Of a stretch of 7,192 nucleotides of DNA, positions 1 to 6,766 are shown piece by piece (position 1 is the first letter of the stretch; every line of letters starts with the position of its first letter). Source of the stretch: Calditrichota bacterium (GTDB taxonomy: Bacteria; Zhuqueibacterota; Zhuqueibacteria; Zhuqueibacterales; Geothermadaptataceae). Under the pieces are notes generated by a model. That model worked only from the letters and a program-made list of their open reading frames with translations, was not told where the DNA came from and did no database searches. The position numbers and the translations under genes are program-made. The stretch is taken from assembly GCA_008501545.1 (NCBI GenBank), contig QQUM01000822.1:1-7192 (forward strand), written 5' to 3'.

Positions 1-698
1 GTGATGCAGATGTCATGATAGCGGGTGGATCCGAGGCTGCATTGATTCCACTGGGCGTGGCAGGATTTATGGCTCTGAAAGCCTTGTCATCGCGGAATGA
101 GGCGCCGGAAAAAGCCAGCCGCCCTTTTGATAAAGATCGAGATGGATTCGTAATGGGAGAGGGTGCCGGCATTCTTGTTCTCGAAAATGCGATCCATGCA
201 AAAGCACGTGGCGCACGAATTTATGCCCGATTGGCTGGCATTGGTTATTCTTCCGACGCTTACCATCCCACCGCGCCGAGTGCGTGTGGCTCCGGTGCGG
301 CGCTGGCAATGCAAAATGCCTTGCGCGATGCCGAAATTTCGCCTGGCGATATCGGTTACATCAATGCCCACGGCACATCGACACCTGCAGGTGATAAAGC
401 AGAGACAGCTGCTATCAAATCACTCTTCAATGGAAATGCTGCCGATGTGCACATCAGTTCGACAAAAAGCATGACAGGCCATATGCTGGGAGCAGCAGGT
501 TCGCTGGAGTTCATTTTTACGATTCTGGCCCTGCGAAATGGGGAATTGCCACCGACGATCAATCTTGACAATCCGGATGCCGAATGTGACTTGAATCATG
601 TGGCAAATCAGAGTCGACAGGTCGAGACAAAATTTGCCCTTTCCAATTCTTTTGGATTTGGGGGAACGAATAGCGCTTTGGTGATAGAAAAGAACTGA
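1..698 (+). CDS. fabF: Beta-ketoacyl-ACP synthase II (FabF), 3' part, 5' end outside window
   Basis: This enzyme condenses malonyl-ACP with a growing acyl-ACP in the cytoplasmic type II fatty acid elongation cycle. The reading frame is already open at the left edge (first full codon at base 3, reading [12 protein letters not shown]), so the ATG at 15 is an internal Met and not the start. About 231 residues are present. Compared with the usual ~410, roughly 180 N-terminal residues, including the catalytic Cys, lie outside the window. Both catalytic His motifs of the thiolase-fold condensing enzymes are present: [11 protein letters not shown], then [15 protein letters not shown], which also carries the conserved Lys. 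The C-terminus has the gating loop NSFGFGGTN. FabF is favoured over FabB because of the TPAGDKAE and [10 protein letters not shown] segments, which match FabF as I recall it. The usual rnc neighbour does not follow; the gene ends at TGA just before a terminator, facing a convergent small gene. Confidence 0.97.
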   Translation, partial: DADVMIAGGSEAALIPLGVAGFMALKALSSRNEAPEKASRPFDKDRDGFVMGEGAGILVLENAIHAKARGARIYARLAGIGYSSDAYHPTAPSACGSGAALAMQNALRDAEISPGDIGYINAHGTSTPAGDKAETAAIKSLFNGNAADVHISSTKSMTGHMLGAAGSLEFIFTILALRNGELPPTINLDNPDAECDLNHVANQSRQVETKFALSNSFGFGGTNSALVIEKN

Positions 699-716
699 AA
701 CATGCGTGGGAGAAAT

Positions 717-744
717 AAAAAAAGCCCCGAATTTCGGAGCTTTT
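717..744. terminator. Bidirectional rho-independent terminator between fabF and the minus-strand block
   Basis: The hairpin has the stem AAAAGC-C-CCGA, loop ATT, and TCGG-A-GCTTTT, with one C/A mismatch. It is flanked by A residues on the left and T residues on the right. Read on the plus strand it lies 18 nt after the fabF stop and ends in TTTTGTGCTTTT. Read on the minus strand it follows the small gene by about 37 nt and ends in seven T's then ATTT, which is the stronger U-tract. It therefore probably stops transcription from both sides. Confidence 0.85.
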
Positions 745-781
745 GTGCTTTTGCAAGCTGAGACCAGGAAATTTACTGTTC

Positions 782-982
782 TTATGCCGCGATATCGATT
801 TGCAATCCTTTTCCCTCTTCCTGAGTTCGAATCGCATTTTGATCTTTTGCGGGCTCAGAGCCCGGGCTCTCCATACTTTTTTGTGCCTGAGAAGCCATCT
901 GTTGCTCCTTACTTGCCTGGAGAGATTCGTTCTGGTTAATCGCCTGGAAATAACTGCTCGATTGAACATTTGAGATATTCAT
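782..982 (-). CDS. Small 66-aa protein of unknown function
   Basis: I do not recognise this protein. It is polar, rich in Gln, Ser, Ala and Glu, and has no signal peptide, membrane helix or Cys. The middle (NESLQASKEQQMASQAQKSM) could form an amphipathic helix; the C-terminus ends GKGLQIDIAA. The start at 982 is chosen because a textbook AAGGAG lies 9 nt upstream (992-997). An in-frame ATG at 1036 would give 84 residues, but it places that Shine-Dalgarno inside the gene and lies within the candidate promoter region. The gene converges on fabF and shares its terminator. The small size, polar Q/S-rich body and short hydrophobic tail loosely recall small proteins found near motility genes, but this is only an impression. 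The strong ribosome binding site, candidate promoter and terminator support a real gene. Confidence 0.7.
   Translation of the reverse strand: MNISNVQSSSYFQAINQNESLQASKEQQMASQAQKSMESPGSEPAKDQNAIRTQEEGKGLQIDIAA
851..870. repeat. Overlapping GC-rich palindromes inside the 66-aa gene
   Basis: The motif GGGCTC occurs, followed by A, its reverse complement GAGCCC, then GGGCTC again. Bases 857-870 (AGAGCCCGGGCTCT) form a perfect 14-bp palindrome. Bases 851-863 form a 6-bp inverted repeat around a single A. The block is conspicuously GC-rich within a moderately AT-rich gene. It encodes ESPGSEPA on the minus strand, so coding constraint could explain it. It is described here as a sequence feature without assigned function. 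Confidence 0.6.
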
Positions 983-991
983 TGATGGATT

Positions 992-997
992 CTCCTT
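992..997 (-). promoter_or_regulatory. Shine-Dalgarno that fixes the start of the 66-aa protein
   Basis: On the minus strand the sequence reads AAGGAG, then 9 nt, then ATG at 982. This is an almost ideal anti-16S match and spacing, and argues against the upstream in-frame ATG at 1036. Confidence 0.8.
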
Positions 998-1025
998 TGC
1001 GTTAAGCCGTCCTGTCAGAATTGAA

Positions 1026-1071
1026 TAAATATGCAATGCTCAAACTATCGTCAATTATGTTGCATTTTTGA
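1026..1071 (-). promoter_or_regulatory. Candidate promoter(s) for the 66-aa gene (sigma-28-like and sigma-70-like overlap)
   Basis: Two overlapping signals are visible on the minus strand in the AT-rich 121-nt gap. The first is TCAA (1071-1068), 15 nt, GACGATAG (1052-1045). It resembles the flagellar sigma-28 pattern TAAA-N15-GCCGATAA, with 6 of 8 matches in the -10 and 3 of 4 in the core -35. The second is TTGACG (1054-1049), 17 nt, TATTTA (1031-1026), a good sigma-70 -35 with a weak -10. Either would give a leader of a few tens of bases before the ATG at 982. These are pattern matches by eye in AT-rich DNA, so neither is secure. Confidence 0.35.
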
Positions 1072-1103
1072 AGTATAATATTGGACGCTCTTCACGGTAT
1101 TAA

Positions 1104-3374
1104 TCATCGAACCAGTATTTTAATGGAGTTACGTTGTAAAATATTATTCGTATTTTTCGACGCTCTTGCCGTCATCTCCCAGAAATAAATTCCTGTGGCA
1201 ACCTGATTGCCAAATTTGTTTCTGCCATCCCAGGCGAGATGGTAAATTCCCGGCATTTTTGTTTGATCCTGCCACTTTTTTACTGTTCGACCTAAAATAT
1301 CGTAAATTCTAAATTGTACAACAGAAGGTTGGGCAACGGAAAATTCGATTTGGGTTTTCCGGGTTATCCCGGTGTTTGTTTGCAGAAGAAAAGGATTTGG
1401 ATAATTCTGCGACAATCTGAATTCTCCCGGCAGGCCGTTTTCAGAAATAGCAACAGCAGTCGACGAGGGAAAGAAACTGTCGAGAACACGTCGCATGAGA
1501 ATATTCTGATTGCTGCTTGTTGTGATGGTCTCAAACGGGAAAGCCATGACGAAAATCTTGCCCGGCTCAGTGCCATTTCCAAAAACACCTTCATAATAAG
1601 CTGCAGCAATTTTATTGTTGCTGTAGCGCAAAACGGATTGGCTGCCGCCAGTGAGAATAAAAGTATCGGGGTAATCTTCTGGATAGGGAGAAGTGGATGT
1701 TCCATAGCTCATGGTCAAACCCTGAAATGGCGTACCTGTTTCACCTTTTACCGAATAACTGTTGGAATCATCACTTTCATAGCCAATTTTTAGATAATCG
1801 CGCAGAAAGTTTTTGTCGGTTGTTGTGCCTTTTTCCCCCAGATCCCAGCCAATTTCCGATCCTGAAACAAAAAGATAACCACCATTGGTTAGAAACTCAC
1901 GCACCCGGGTTTGTTCAGTTGTCGAAAAAGTCTGGTCGGTCGTCGATTCATCACCAAGCACCCAGAAAACAGCATCATAATCGGTCAGTCGCACATCACC
2001 GTTGCTCACCGATTCGTTGGTGCAGGTCTCACACCCGAACCCATTTGCACTTATGGCGCGTGCATGGGTGGCAGCGAAGGGATGCCAACTTTCGTGATAG
2101 CTGCCGGAGCTTTGTGTTCGGTCGAAACCATCAACAATGAGAATTTTTCGACTGGCGGGATCAATTCGTGTCGCGTAAATATCCGACTGCATGCTTTCGT
2201 TTGCTGGGGCGGCTGTGTCAACGGCCGTCAGATAGAAATAGCGAATGGATGAATCCTGCAGCGCTGTTTTGTAGCTGCCTGCGTCTCCCTGAATTTCATT
2301 TTCATCTGCGTCTAAATTCCAGACAGCATTATTTGTTGAAGCGTGCAGGCGATATCCTGCGAGATCGGCCTCAGCGTGGCCTGACCAGGTAAATTGCAGG
2401 CTGTCATTTTCAAATATGGCAGAGAGCAATATCGGTTGCGCTGGCGGGATGAGATCAAGCCGGGTTGTTGTCACATCGACGTATATCGTATCGGCATTGT
2501 CGCGGGTATCGCCGGCGAAAAGCATGACGGTATAATCGCCTTCAGGAAAAGCTTCGGTATCCCAATAGGTTTTGTTTTCGATGCGGCTGGTAATATTGTA
2601 AACATGATTGCTCAATGTTGACTGGTTTTCATCAAAAACATTATGAACATAGGTATTGTCCGGCTTGTTGTCGAATTTGTATTGAATGCCATCAGTTGTT
2701 GGTGAATAGATCACTTGTAGGCGATCACGGCTGAGAATCTTGTAACCTGCCCAATAGGCACCGTTGTTTAAACGTGAGGCCGATGCACCGGCAGGTCCGT
2801 TCCGTTCCTGCACTCGAAAAGTAATACGCACCTGACCACTCAGTTTGCCGGCTGCCAATTGAGTTTCCGTATCCAGTAAATAAAAGCGCACGTTCGAAAG
2901 AATGGGTGGCCAGGGGTCGATGAACGGGGTGAGCCCGCCACCCGGCCTTATGGCATTAATATAAGCCCCGGGGTAACCGTCATTTAAGTGAACATGGCCC
3001 AGGCCCGGTAAAATCGTCCCCAGAACTGTTGTCTCCGCGTAAACGGAATCGCCAACTTCCAACGCAGGTGATGGCGCGATGTGCACGTAAGCAAATCGCC
3101 CTGCGCGTACATAGGCGCTTGATCCGTTGGGATCAATGGCCGTAATAACTGCGTCGCTGACAGCATAGACAGGGCTTCCGTCGGTTTTTGGAATATCAAC
3201 ACCGTTGTGGAAATGGGGACTTGGCGCCGTATCACGGTATTCGCAGAACGTACCGGATATCTCCTGCGATTCGTTGAGTGGTGTCACTGGCCAGGGATAA
3301 GTCGATTGTGCCATCAACAGGAGCGGGGATGAGAAAATCGCAAGCGCGAGTATGAAATCCTGTATCCGGTTCAT
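1104..3374 (-). CDS. Exported M23 (LytM-type) metallopeptidase with FN3, amidotransferase-like and T9SS/FlgD-like sorting domains
   Basis: This is a 756-residue secreted multidomain protein. Residues 1-22 form a signal peptide (hydrophobic core, cleavage near LLMAQ). Residues ~26-133 form an M23 zinc peptidase domain with all ligand motifs visible: H56-x3-D60 (HFHNGVD), H98 (YVHIAP) and H127-V-H129. M23 enzymes usually cut peptidoglycan cross-bridges or peptides. Residues ~160-310 look like beta-rich Ig-type modules, and ~312-405 a fibronectin type III domain. Residues ~409-636 resemble the class I amidotransferase/ThuA-like domain of 'xanthan lyase'-type proteins (ILIVDGF, WVLGDEST, NGGYLFVSGSEIGWDL). 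Residues ~648-756 form the FlgD-like Ig / sorting tail (LSQNYPNPF, IYDILGR, WDGRN, ATGIYFW). The start ATG overlaps the upstream propeller gene's stop as ATGA, with AAAGGGGG 5 nt ahead, implying translational coupling. The precise substrate is unknown. Secretion across the outer membrane by T9SS is inferred from the tail. Confidence 0.9.
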   Translation of the reverse strand: MNRIQDFILALAIFSSPLLLMAQSTYPWPVTPLNESQEISGTFCEYRDTAPSPHFHNGVDIPKTDGSPVYAVSDAVITAIDPNGSSAYVRAGRFAYVHIAPSPALEVGDSVYAETTVLGTILPGLGHVHLNDGYPGAYINAIRPGGGLTPFIDPWPPILSNVRFYLLDTETQLAAGKLSGQVRITFRVQERNGPAGASASRLNNGAYWAGYKILSRDRLQVIYSPTTDGIQYKFDNKPDNTYVHNVFDENQSTLSNHVYNITSRIENKTYWDTEAFPEGDYTVMLFAGDTRDNADTIYVDVTTTRLDLIPPAQPILLSAIFENDSLQFTWSGHAEADLAGYRLHASTNNAVWNLDADENEIQGDAGSYKTALQDSSIRYFYLTAVDTAAPANESMQSDIYATRIDPASRKILIVDGFDRTQSSGSYHESWHPFAATHARAISANGFGCETCTNESVSNGDVRLTDYDAVFWVLGDESTTDQTFSTTEQTRVREFLTNGGYLFVSGSEIGWDLGEKGTTTDKNFLRDYLKIGYESDDSNSYSVKGETGTPFQGLTMSYGTSTSPYPEDYPDTFILTGGSQSVLRYSNNKIAAAYYEGVFGNGTEPGKIFVMAFPFETITTSSNQNILMRRVLDSFFPSSTAVAISENGLPGEFRLSQNYPNPFLLQTNTGITRKTQIEFSVAQPSVVQFRIYDILGRTVKKWQDQTKMPGIYHLAWDGRNKFGNQVATGIYFWEMTARASKNTNNILQRNSIKILVR

Positions 3375-4570
3375 TTTTGCCCCCTTTCACGATAGAGTTC
3401 GATTCGGTGCGTGTCGAACAGCACGATCTGGTTATTTGTCCCACATTTAATCTTTGCTGCGGGTGTCAGGGCAGCGTCAACCTCGATTTGCGCAAGAAGA
3501 TCGCCGTTTGCTGCATATTCTCGTAATCTGTTCTCCAAAAATTGAAATTGACCTGAAAGAAAATGTGATTCGCCTGTAAGGAGCATGAATCCTTCACCTT
3601 GCGACAAGCAGGCTGCGGCGTGTATCATTTGCGGAGATTCAATTTTAACTGAGGAAACAACAGCGCCGTCGGATATATCATACAGGCTGGCTTGTTTTTT
3701 TGTAAAAAGGAGCAAGCGTTGGTTGTTTTCCGTGAATTCAGCATCATGGAATCCCGTATTGAGTTTGCTAACCAGATTTCCGCCTGTGGAAAAGATGTGC
3801 GTGCTTTGCACAATACCTTGTGGTGAAAATGCGTCGTATGTGTTGATTGCGAGCAATGTGCCATTTTCTGCGAGCCGCATGGCGCCCAATCCCTGTTCGG
3901 GCAGGACCGCTTGCCAAATTATTTTTCCTTGCAGATTGTATTTATGCAGGGTGATGTTTTCGTTCGCAAATGGATTGCCGGGTTGAGCCGGCAAGCGCAT
4001 GCTGGCAATGTAAAAGCTCTCGCCATCGGGAGCAAAGGCAAGTCGCATGCTGCGCTCAAGTGAATAAGGTGATTTTGCAAACAATGTTATTTCTTTTACC
4101 GCTGTGCCATCCGCATTGTAAAGGGTCACAACGTTGCTCGTCGTGCTGCCGACGAGGATGTCTCCGTGGGAACTCACCGCTATTTCAGGCAGATGATCAT
4201 CAAAAAAATGGGGCAGTGAAAGAACAAGCGGCACATCGGAGTCTTTGCTCAGGAGATAGAGATCGAGGCCCGGTTCTTTGCCGGAAGTCAGTTTTTTTGC
4301 CAGGGCTGCAATGCGAGATCCGGTTTTATCTGTTCTGATGCTAAGGATCTGCCCATCAACCGAGAAGCTGATCCTGCCTGTTTCTTCGATGAGGGTGATC
4401 TTTTTATCTTCAGAGGCAAGATAGGTTACTCCTGATTTTGACACCGAAAGGATTTTTTCAAATTTCGTATTGGAGTTTTCAGGTTGGTGCTGGGATGTTT
4501 TTATTAAGTCTGATTGCTCTTCAATTGGAAGCATGAGCAATCCAAGAAAGATGATTGACGAAAATTGCAT
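3371..4570 (-). CDS. Exported beta-propeller-like protein, function unknown
   Basis: This is a 399-residue protein with a hydrophobic N-terminus (residues 4-15) that looks like a short signal peptide, although it lacks the usual Lys/Arg. The body repeats a pattern of roughly 40-60 residues, 'L-x-x-Y-(N/D)-x-x-G-x-hydrophobic...G-x-x-L/F-x-hydrophobic', typical of propeller blades. Examples are VVTLYNADGTAVKE (~148), ITLHKYNLQGKI (~206), THIFSTGGNLVSK (~257), ASLYDISDGAVVSS (~294) and LREYAANGDLLAQ (~349). About six or seven blades can be counted, as in NHL/WD40-like or quinoprotein-like propellers. No catalytic motif is seen. The start at 4570 is supported by AGGA 7 nt upstream and an in-frame TAA 18 nt upstream. 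It overlaps the M23 gene by ATGA, so the two products are probably made together; a binding, sensing or scaffold role beside the peptidase is inferred. No convincing promoter was seen in the 63-nt gap upstream (4571-4633). Confidence 0.8.
   Translation of the reverse strand: MQFSSIIFLGLLMLPIEEQSDLIKTSQHQPENSNTKFEKILSVSKSGVTYLASEDKKITLIEETGRISFSVDGQILSIRTDKTGSRIAALAKKLTSGKEPGLDLYLLSKDSDVPLVLSLPHFFDDHLPEIAVSSHGDILVGSTTSNVVTLYNADGTAVKEITLFAKSPYSLERSMRLAFAPDGESFYIASMRLPAQPGNPFANENITLHKYNLQGKIIWQAVLPEQGLGAMRLAENGTLLAINTYDAFSPQGIVQSTHIFSTGGNLVSKLNTGFHDAEFTENNQRLLLFTKKQASLYDISDGAVVSSVKIESPQMIHAAACLSQGEGFMLLTGESHFLSGQFQFLENRLREYAANGDLLAQIEVDAALTPAAKIKCGTNNQIVLFDTHRIELYRERGQK
3380..3387 (-). promoter_or_regulatory. 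Shine-Dalgarno of the M23 gene, inside the end of the propeller gene
   Basis: AAAGGGGG on the minus strand lies 5 nt before the ATG at 3374. It is located in the last codons of the preceding gene (encoding ERGQK), whose TGA overlaps this ATG. The arrangement fits re-initiation by terminating ribosomes. Confidence 0.75.
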
Positions 4571-4633
4571 GCGACTTTCCTTTTTTTATTGCATGTTCTC
4601 TAGGCTAATTTAGATTTCAGTGTTTATTCGAGC

Positions 4634-5476
4634 TTAATCTTTTGCAAATGGTGAGATTCGCAAGAGAGCCACCACGATTATCCCGACAAGTGCCATGACA
4701 AGCGCAGTAAAAATTAATTGCAGATAAAAGGAGAAACAAAGGAGCCAAATTTTATGAATAAGTACATCTCCTATTGGATAGAACCAGTGAACAACCAAAA
4801 TCGTTGCTATGATAATGAACACAGTTGGTTGAATACCTGTTTTTAGAATATTAATATCATTTTTACTTAAATCCACAGAAACGCTGAGAAGAAACGTACA
4901 AATGATAAAAATATAAAAATATGGGTTTAAAATATTCTGGGGATTGATTAGCAATTGCAGTCCATCAATACATGTCTGAGAAATTATGACTAAACTTGAT
5001 TCAAAAAAACTTACTGAAAATTCGAATTGTCCGTTTAAAAGAGATTGATCTGGTGTTACTGTGTTATTAAAAGTTTTCTCGAATAGCAATTTAAACAAAT
5101 ATACCCCAGCTAAAATCGGACTTGCACCGATTAATAGACAACCTACTTTTTGAAATGTATTTGCGGGATTGAATTTAAACCTGATATAGCCTAATGTGTA
5201 ACCTCCATCTTCTAAATGTGGGTTATTATCACAGAATAATATTTCCTTAATTTGACGCAAGGACAATAATCCAGCAATGGCGTGGCTAAGTTCATGCACG
5301 ATAGTCCCTGGCCATTTTATGATAGAAAATAAAAAGGATTTTTTGATAAATTTCATGCTCAAAGAATTTAGTTTTGCACTAACAAAGTGCATTGGATAAC
5401 CTGCCAGAACAGGAAAAATGAGAAATAAACATATGAGTTTGAACGACGAAATCAATGCTGGGATGAGGTAATTCAA
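4634..5476 (-). CDS. Polytopic membrane protein with HExxH zinc motif (M50-like putative intramembrane metallopeptidase), TTG start
   Basis: This is a 280-residue, strongly hydrophobic protein with about six membrane segments (near residues 5-25, 46-72, 112-132, 185-202, 217-235 and 245-272). HELSH at 61-65 sits in or next to the second segment (GTIVHELSHAIAGLL), as in membrane metallopeptidases of the M50 / site-2-protease type. GASPILAG (117-124) and CIDG (169-172) are candidate further conserved motifs. M50 proteases use an Asp in a DG-type motif as third ligand, but alignment to CIDG is unproven. No PDZ domain is present. The start is TTG at 5476, with AAAGGA 8 nt upstream; an in-frame TAA (the preceding gene's stop) blocks any longer form, and the next Met is residue 29. 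The gene is markedly AT-rich compared with its neighbours (sampled lines 25-38% GC against 43-52% in the MFS gene), suggesting separate origin. Substrate unknown. Confidence 0.75.
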   Translation of the reverse strand: MNYLIPALISSFKLICLFLIFPVLAGYPMHFVSAKLNSLSMKFIKKSFLFSIIKWPGTIVHELSHAIAGLLSLRQIKEILFCDNNPHLEDGGYTLGYIRFKFNPANTFQKVGCLLIGASPILAGVYLFKLLFEKTFNNTVTPDQSLLNGQFEFSVSFFESSLVIISQTCIDGLQLLINPQNILNPYFYIFIICTFLLSVSVDLSKNDINILKTGIQPTVFIIIATILVVHWFYPIGDVLIHKIWLLCFSFYLQLIFTALVMALVGIIVVALLRISPFAKD

Positions 5477-5484
5477 TATGTTTG

Positions 5485-5490
5485 TCCTTT
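5485..5490 (-). promoter_or_regulatory. Shine-Dalgarno supporting the TTG start, overlapping the MFS stop codon
   Basis: AAAGGA on the minus strand is followed by 8 nt and then TTG at 5476. Its first bases are part of the TAA stop of the MFS gene (5489-5491), so ribosomes ending the pump gene finish directly at this site. This decides in favour of the non-ATG start. Confidence 0.7.
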
Positions 5491-6766
5491 AGTGAACTAA
5501 TTCCTGTTGTGATCTATTCATATTCATGGTCGCATACCATGCCAGCAATGAGCACATTAACAGCAAAATGCCGCCGCTCCAGTACGGCGCCGCCACGCCG
5601 ATGTGATCAAAGAAAAAGCCACCCCATGCCGGGCCAAAGACACGTGCCATACTGCCAAAGGATTGGGAGATGCCTAACACCCCGCCTTGTTTATTGCGGT
5701 CAGTATTGCAGGAAATGAGACTTTGTAATGTCGGATTGGTCAACCCGTTCCCGACTGAAATGAGTCCGGTGACGAGCAGCAGGGATGCCAAAGATTGCGT
5801 GTATGGCAGGAAAAAAAATGCTGATCCCTGAATCACAATGCCCGCGATGAGTACCGAGCCCTCGCTGTATCTGTGTGTCAGGGGGCCAATAAGTCCGCCC
5901 TGCACCACAGCGATGACAACGCCAATATAAGCAAAGAGATAACCGTTCTCGGCAGAGGTGTAATGATGTACATATTCAGTGAGCAGGGCAAATGTGGCTT
6001 CGAGATTGGCAAATGCGAGTGTGACCAGAAAATACAGGAGGATGAAAACACCAACGACCGGTTTGAGCAGCGATTTTTTCATCAACTCGAAACGGGAATG
6101 GGTTGATTTACCCTCTGCACGAGTTGCCGCCATTTCCTCTGCAGTGCGTGATTCAGGCAGATACTTAAATGCACCAATCGTATTCGCGAGGGCGAGCAGC
6201 GCAGCAAAATAAACAGGAATCCGGTATGGGTGTTCGGTAAGTACTCCACTGATATCGATTTGCGTTGTGTTGCGGAAGAATGACTCTATCGCGGCAAGTA
6301 TCGGTTGACTGCTCAAAATACCACCAATCGACGGGCCGAAAATAAAACCGAGTCCAAAAGCCGCACCAACCAATCCCATTCCTTTGGCCCGATCCTCCAG
6401 CGTTGTAATATCCGCAATGTAAGCCTGGGCGGCGGAAAAGTTTGCCATGAAAATACCGGCAAATATACGGGCGCCGAAAAGCATGGTGAGATCTTTTGCC
6501 ATACCGAAGAACACAAGGGAAATTGATGAAAAAAACAGGCTCATGATAATGATAGGCCGGCGGCCGAAACGATCGGACAGACGTCCCCAAAAGGGGGAAA
6601 AAATGAATTGCATGAGTGAAAAAGATGCGGAAAGCAGGCCGATTTGGGTGGCATTGGCACCAAAAGTTTCTGCATAAAAAGGAAGAATAGGTAAAATTAT
6701 TCCAAAGCCGACGAGATCGATAAAAATTGTAATAAATATAATTAACAGGGCACCTTTATTCTTCAT
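5489..6766 (-). CDS. MFS efflux transporter, TetA-like DHA1 type
   Basis: This 425-residue, about 12-helix inner membrane protein belongs to the drug:H+ antiporter branch of the major facilitator superfamily. Helix 1 carries IDLVGFGIILPILPF. Motif A, GRLSDRFGRRP, is at 61-71 in the helix 2-3 loop. R100 (GARIFAG) matches motif B. The antiporter motif C, FGLGFIFGPSIGG, is at 137-149, with a related FGSMARVFGPAWGG at 370-383 in the second half. The second half (YLFAYIGVVIAVVQGGLIGPL) also resembles TetA proteins. Residues ~152-182, between helices 5 and 6, form a loop longer than in classic TetA. The substrate cannot be read from sequence; tetracycline resistance should not be assumed. The ATG at 6766 overlaps the MarR stop as ATGA. 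Only a weak GGA lies 12 nt upstream, so translation is probably coupled to marR. Regulation by that MarR protein is likely. Confidence 0.93.
   Translation of the reverse strand: MKNKGALLIIFITIFIDLVGFGIILPILPFYAETFGANATQIGLLSASFSLMQFIFSPFWGRLSDRFGRRPIIIMSLFFSSISLVFFGMAKDLTMLFGARIFAGIFMANFSAAQAYIADITTLEDRAKGMGLVGAAFGLGFIFGPSIGGILSSQPILAAIESFFRNTTQIDISGVLTEHPYRIPVYFAALLALANTIGAFKYLPESRTAEEMAATRAEGKSTHSRFELMKKSLLKPVVGVFILLYFLVTLAFANLEATFALLTEYVHHYTSAENGYLFAYIGVVIAVVQGGLIGPLTHRYSEGSVLIAGIVIQGSAFFFLPYTQSLASLLLVTGLISVGNGLTNPTLQSLISCNTDRNKQGGVLGISQSFGSMARVFGPAWGGFFFDHIGVAAPYWSGGILLLMCSLLAWYATMNMNRSQQELVH

Noticed and set aside
559..969. 136-aa minus-strand open frame across the end of fabF and the gap
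   Set aside because: It runs antisense to fabF, crosses the terminator and overlaps the better supported 66-aa gene in another frame. Its composition (many Arg, Lys, Ser) looks like a shadow frame.
983..1036. Upstream ATG at 1036 extending the small protein to 84 residues
   Set aside because: The ideal AAGGAG with 9-nt spacing belongs to the ATG at 982, and the extension overlaps the candidate promoter.
1031..1066. ATGCAA / TTGCAT inverted pair flanking the candidate promoter
   Set aside because: Only 6 bp per arm with a 24-nt spacer, in AT-rich DNA. Too weak to call an operator or hairpin.
1074..1079. Perfect TATAAT on the plus strand
   Set aside because: No acceptable -35 lies 16-18 nt upstream, and it would drive antisense transcription into the M23 gene. 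AT-rich chance match.
1084..1171. Repeat of GACGCTCTT at 1084 and 1159
   Set aside because: A single 9-bp match 75 nt apart, one copy in coding sequence, with no target-site or array structure. Probably chance.
1314..2252. Several plus-strand open frames of 100-160 residues opposite the M23 gene
   Set aside because: All lie within the M23 coding sequence, have no ribosome binding site I could support, and encode compositions without recognisable domains. They are mirror frames.
4563..4596. ATGCAAT repeated just before and at the start of the propeller gene, giving a two-codon ATG-CAA-TAA upstream frame
   Set aside because: No ribosome binding site for the upstream copy and a very short match. 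Not enough for a leader peptide.
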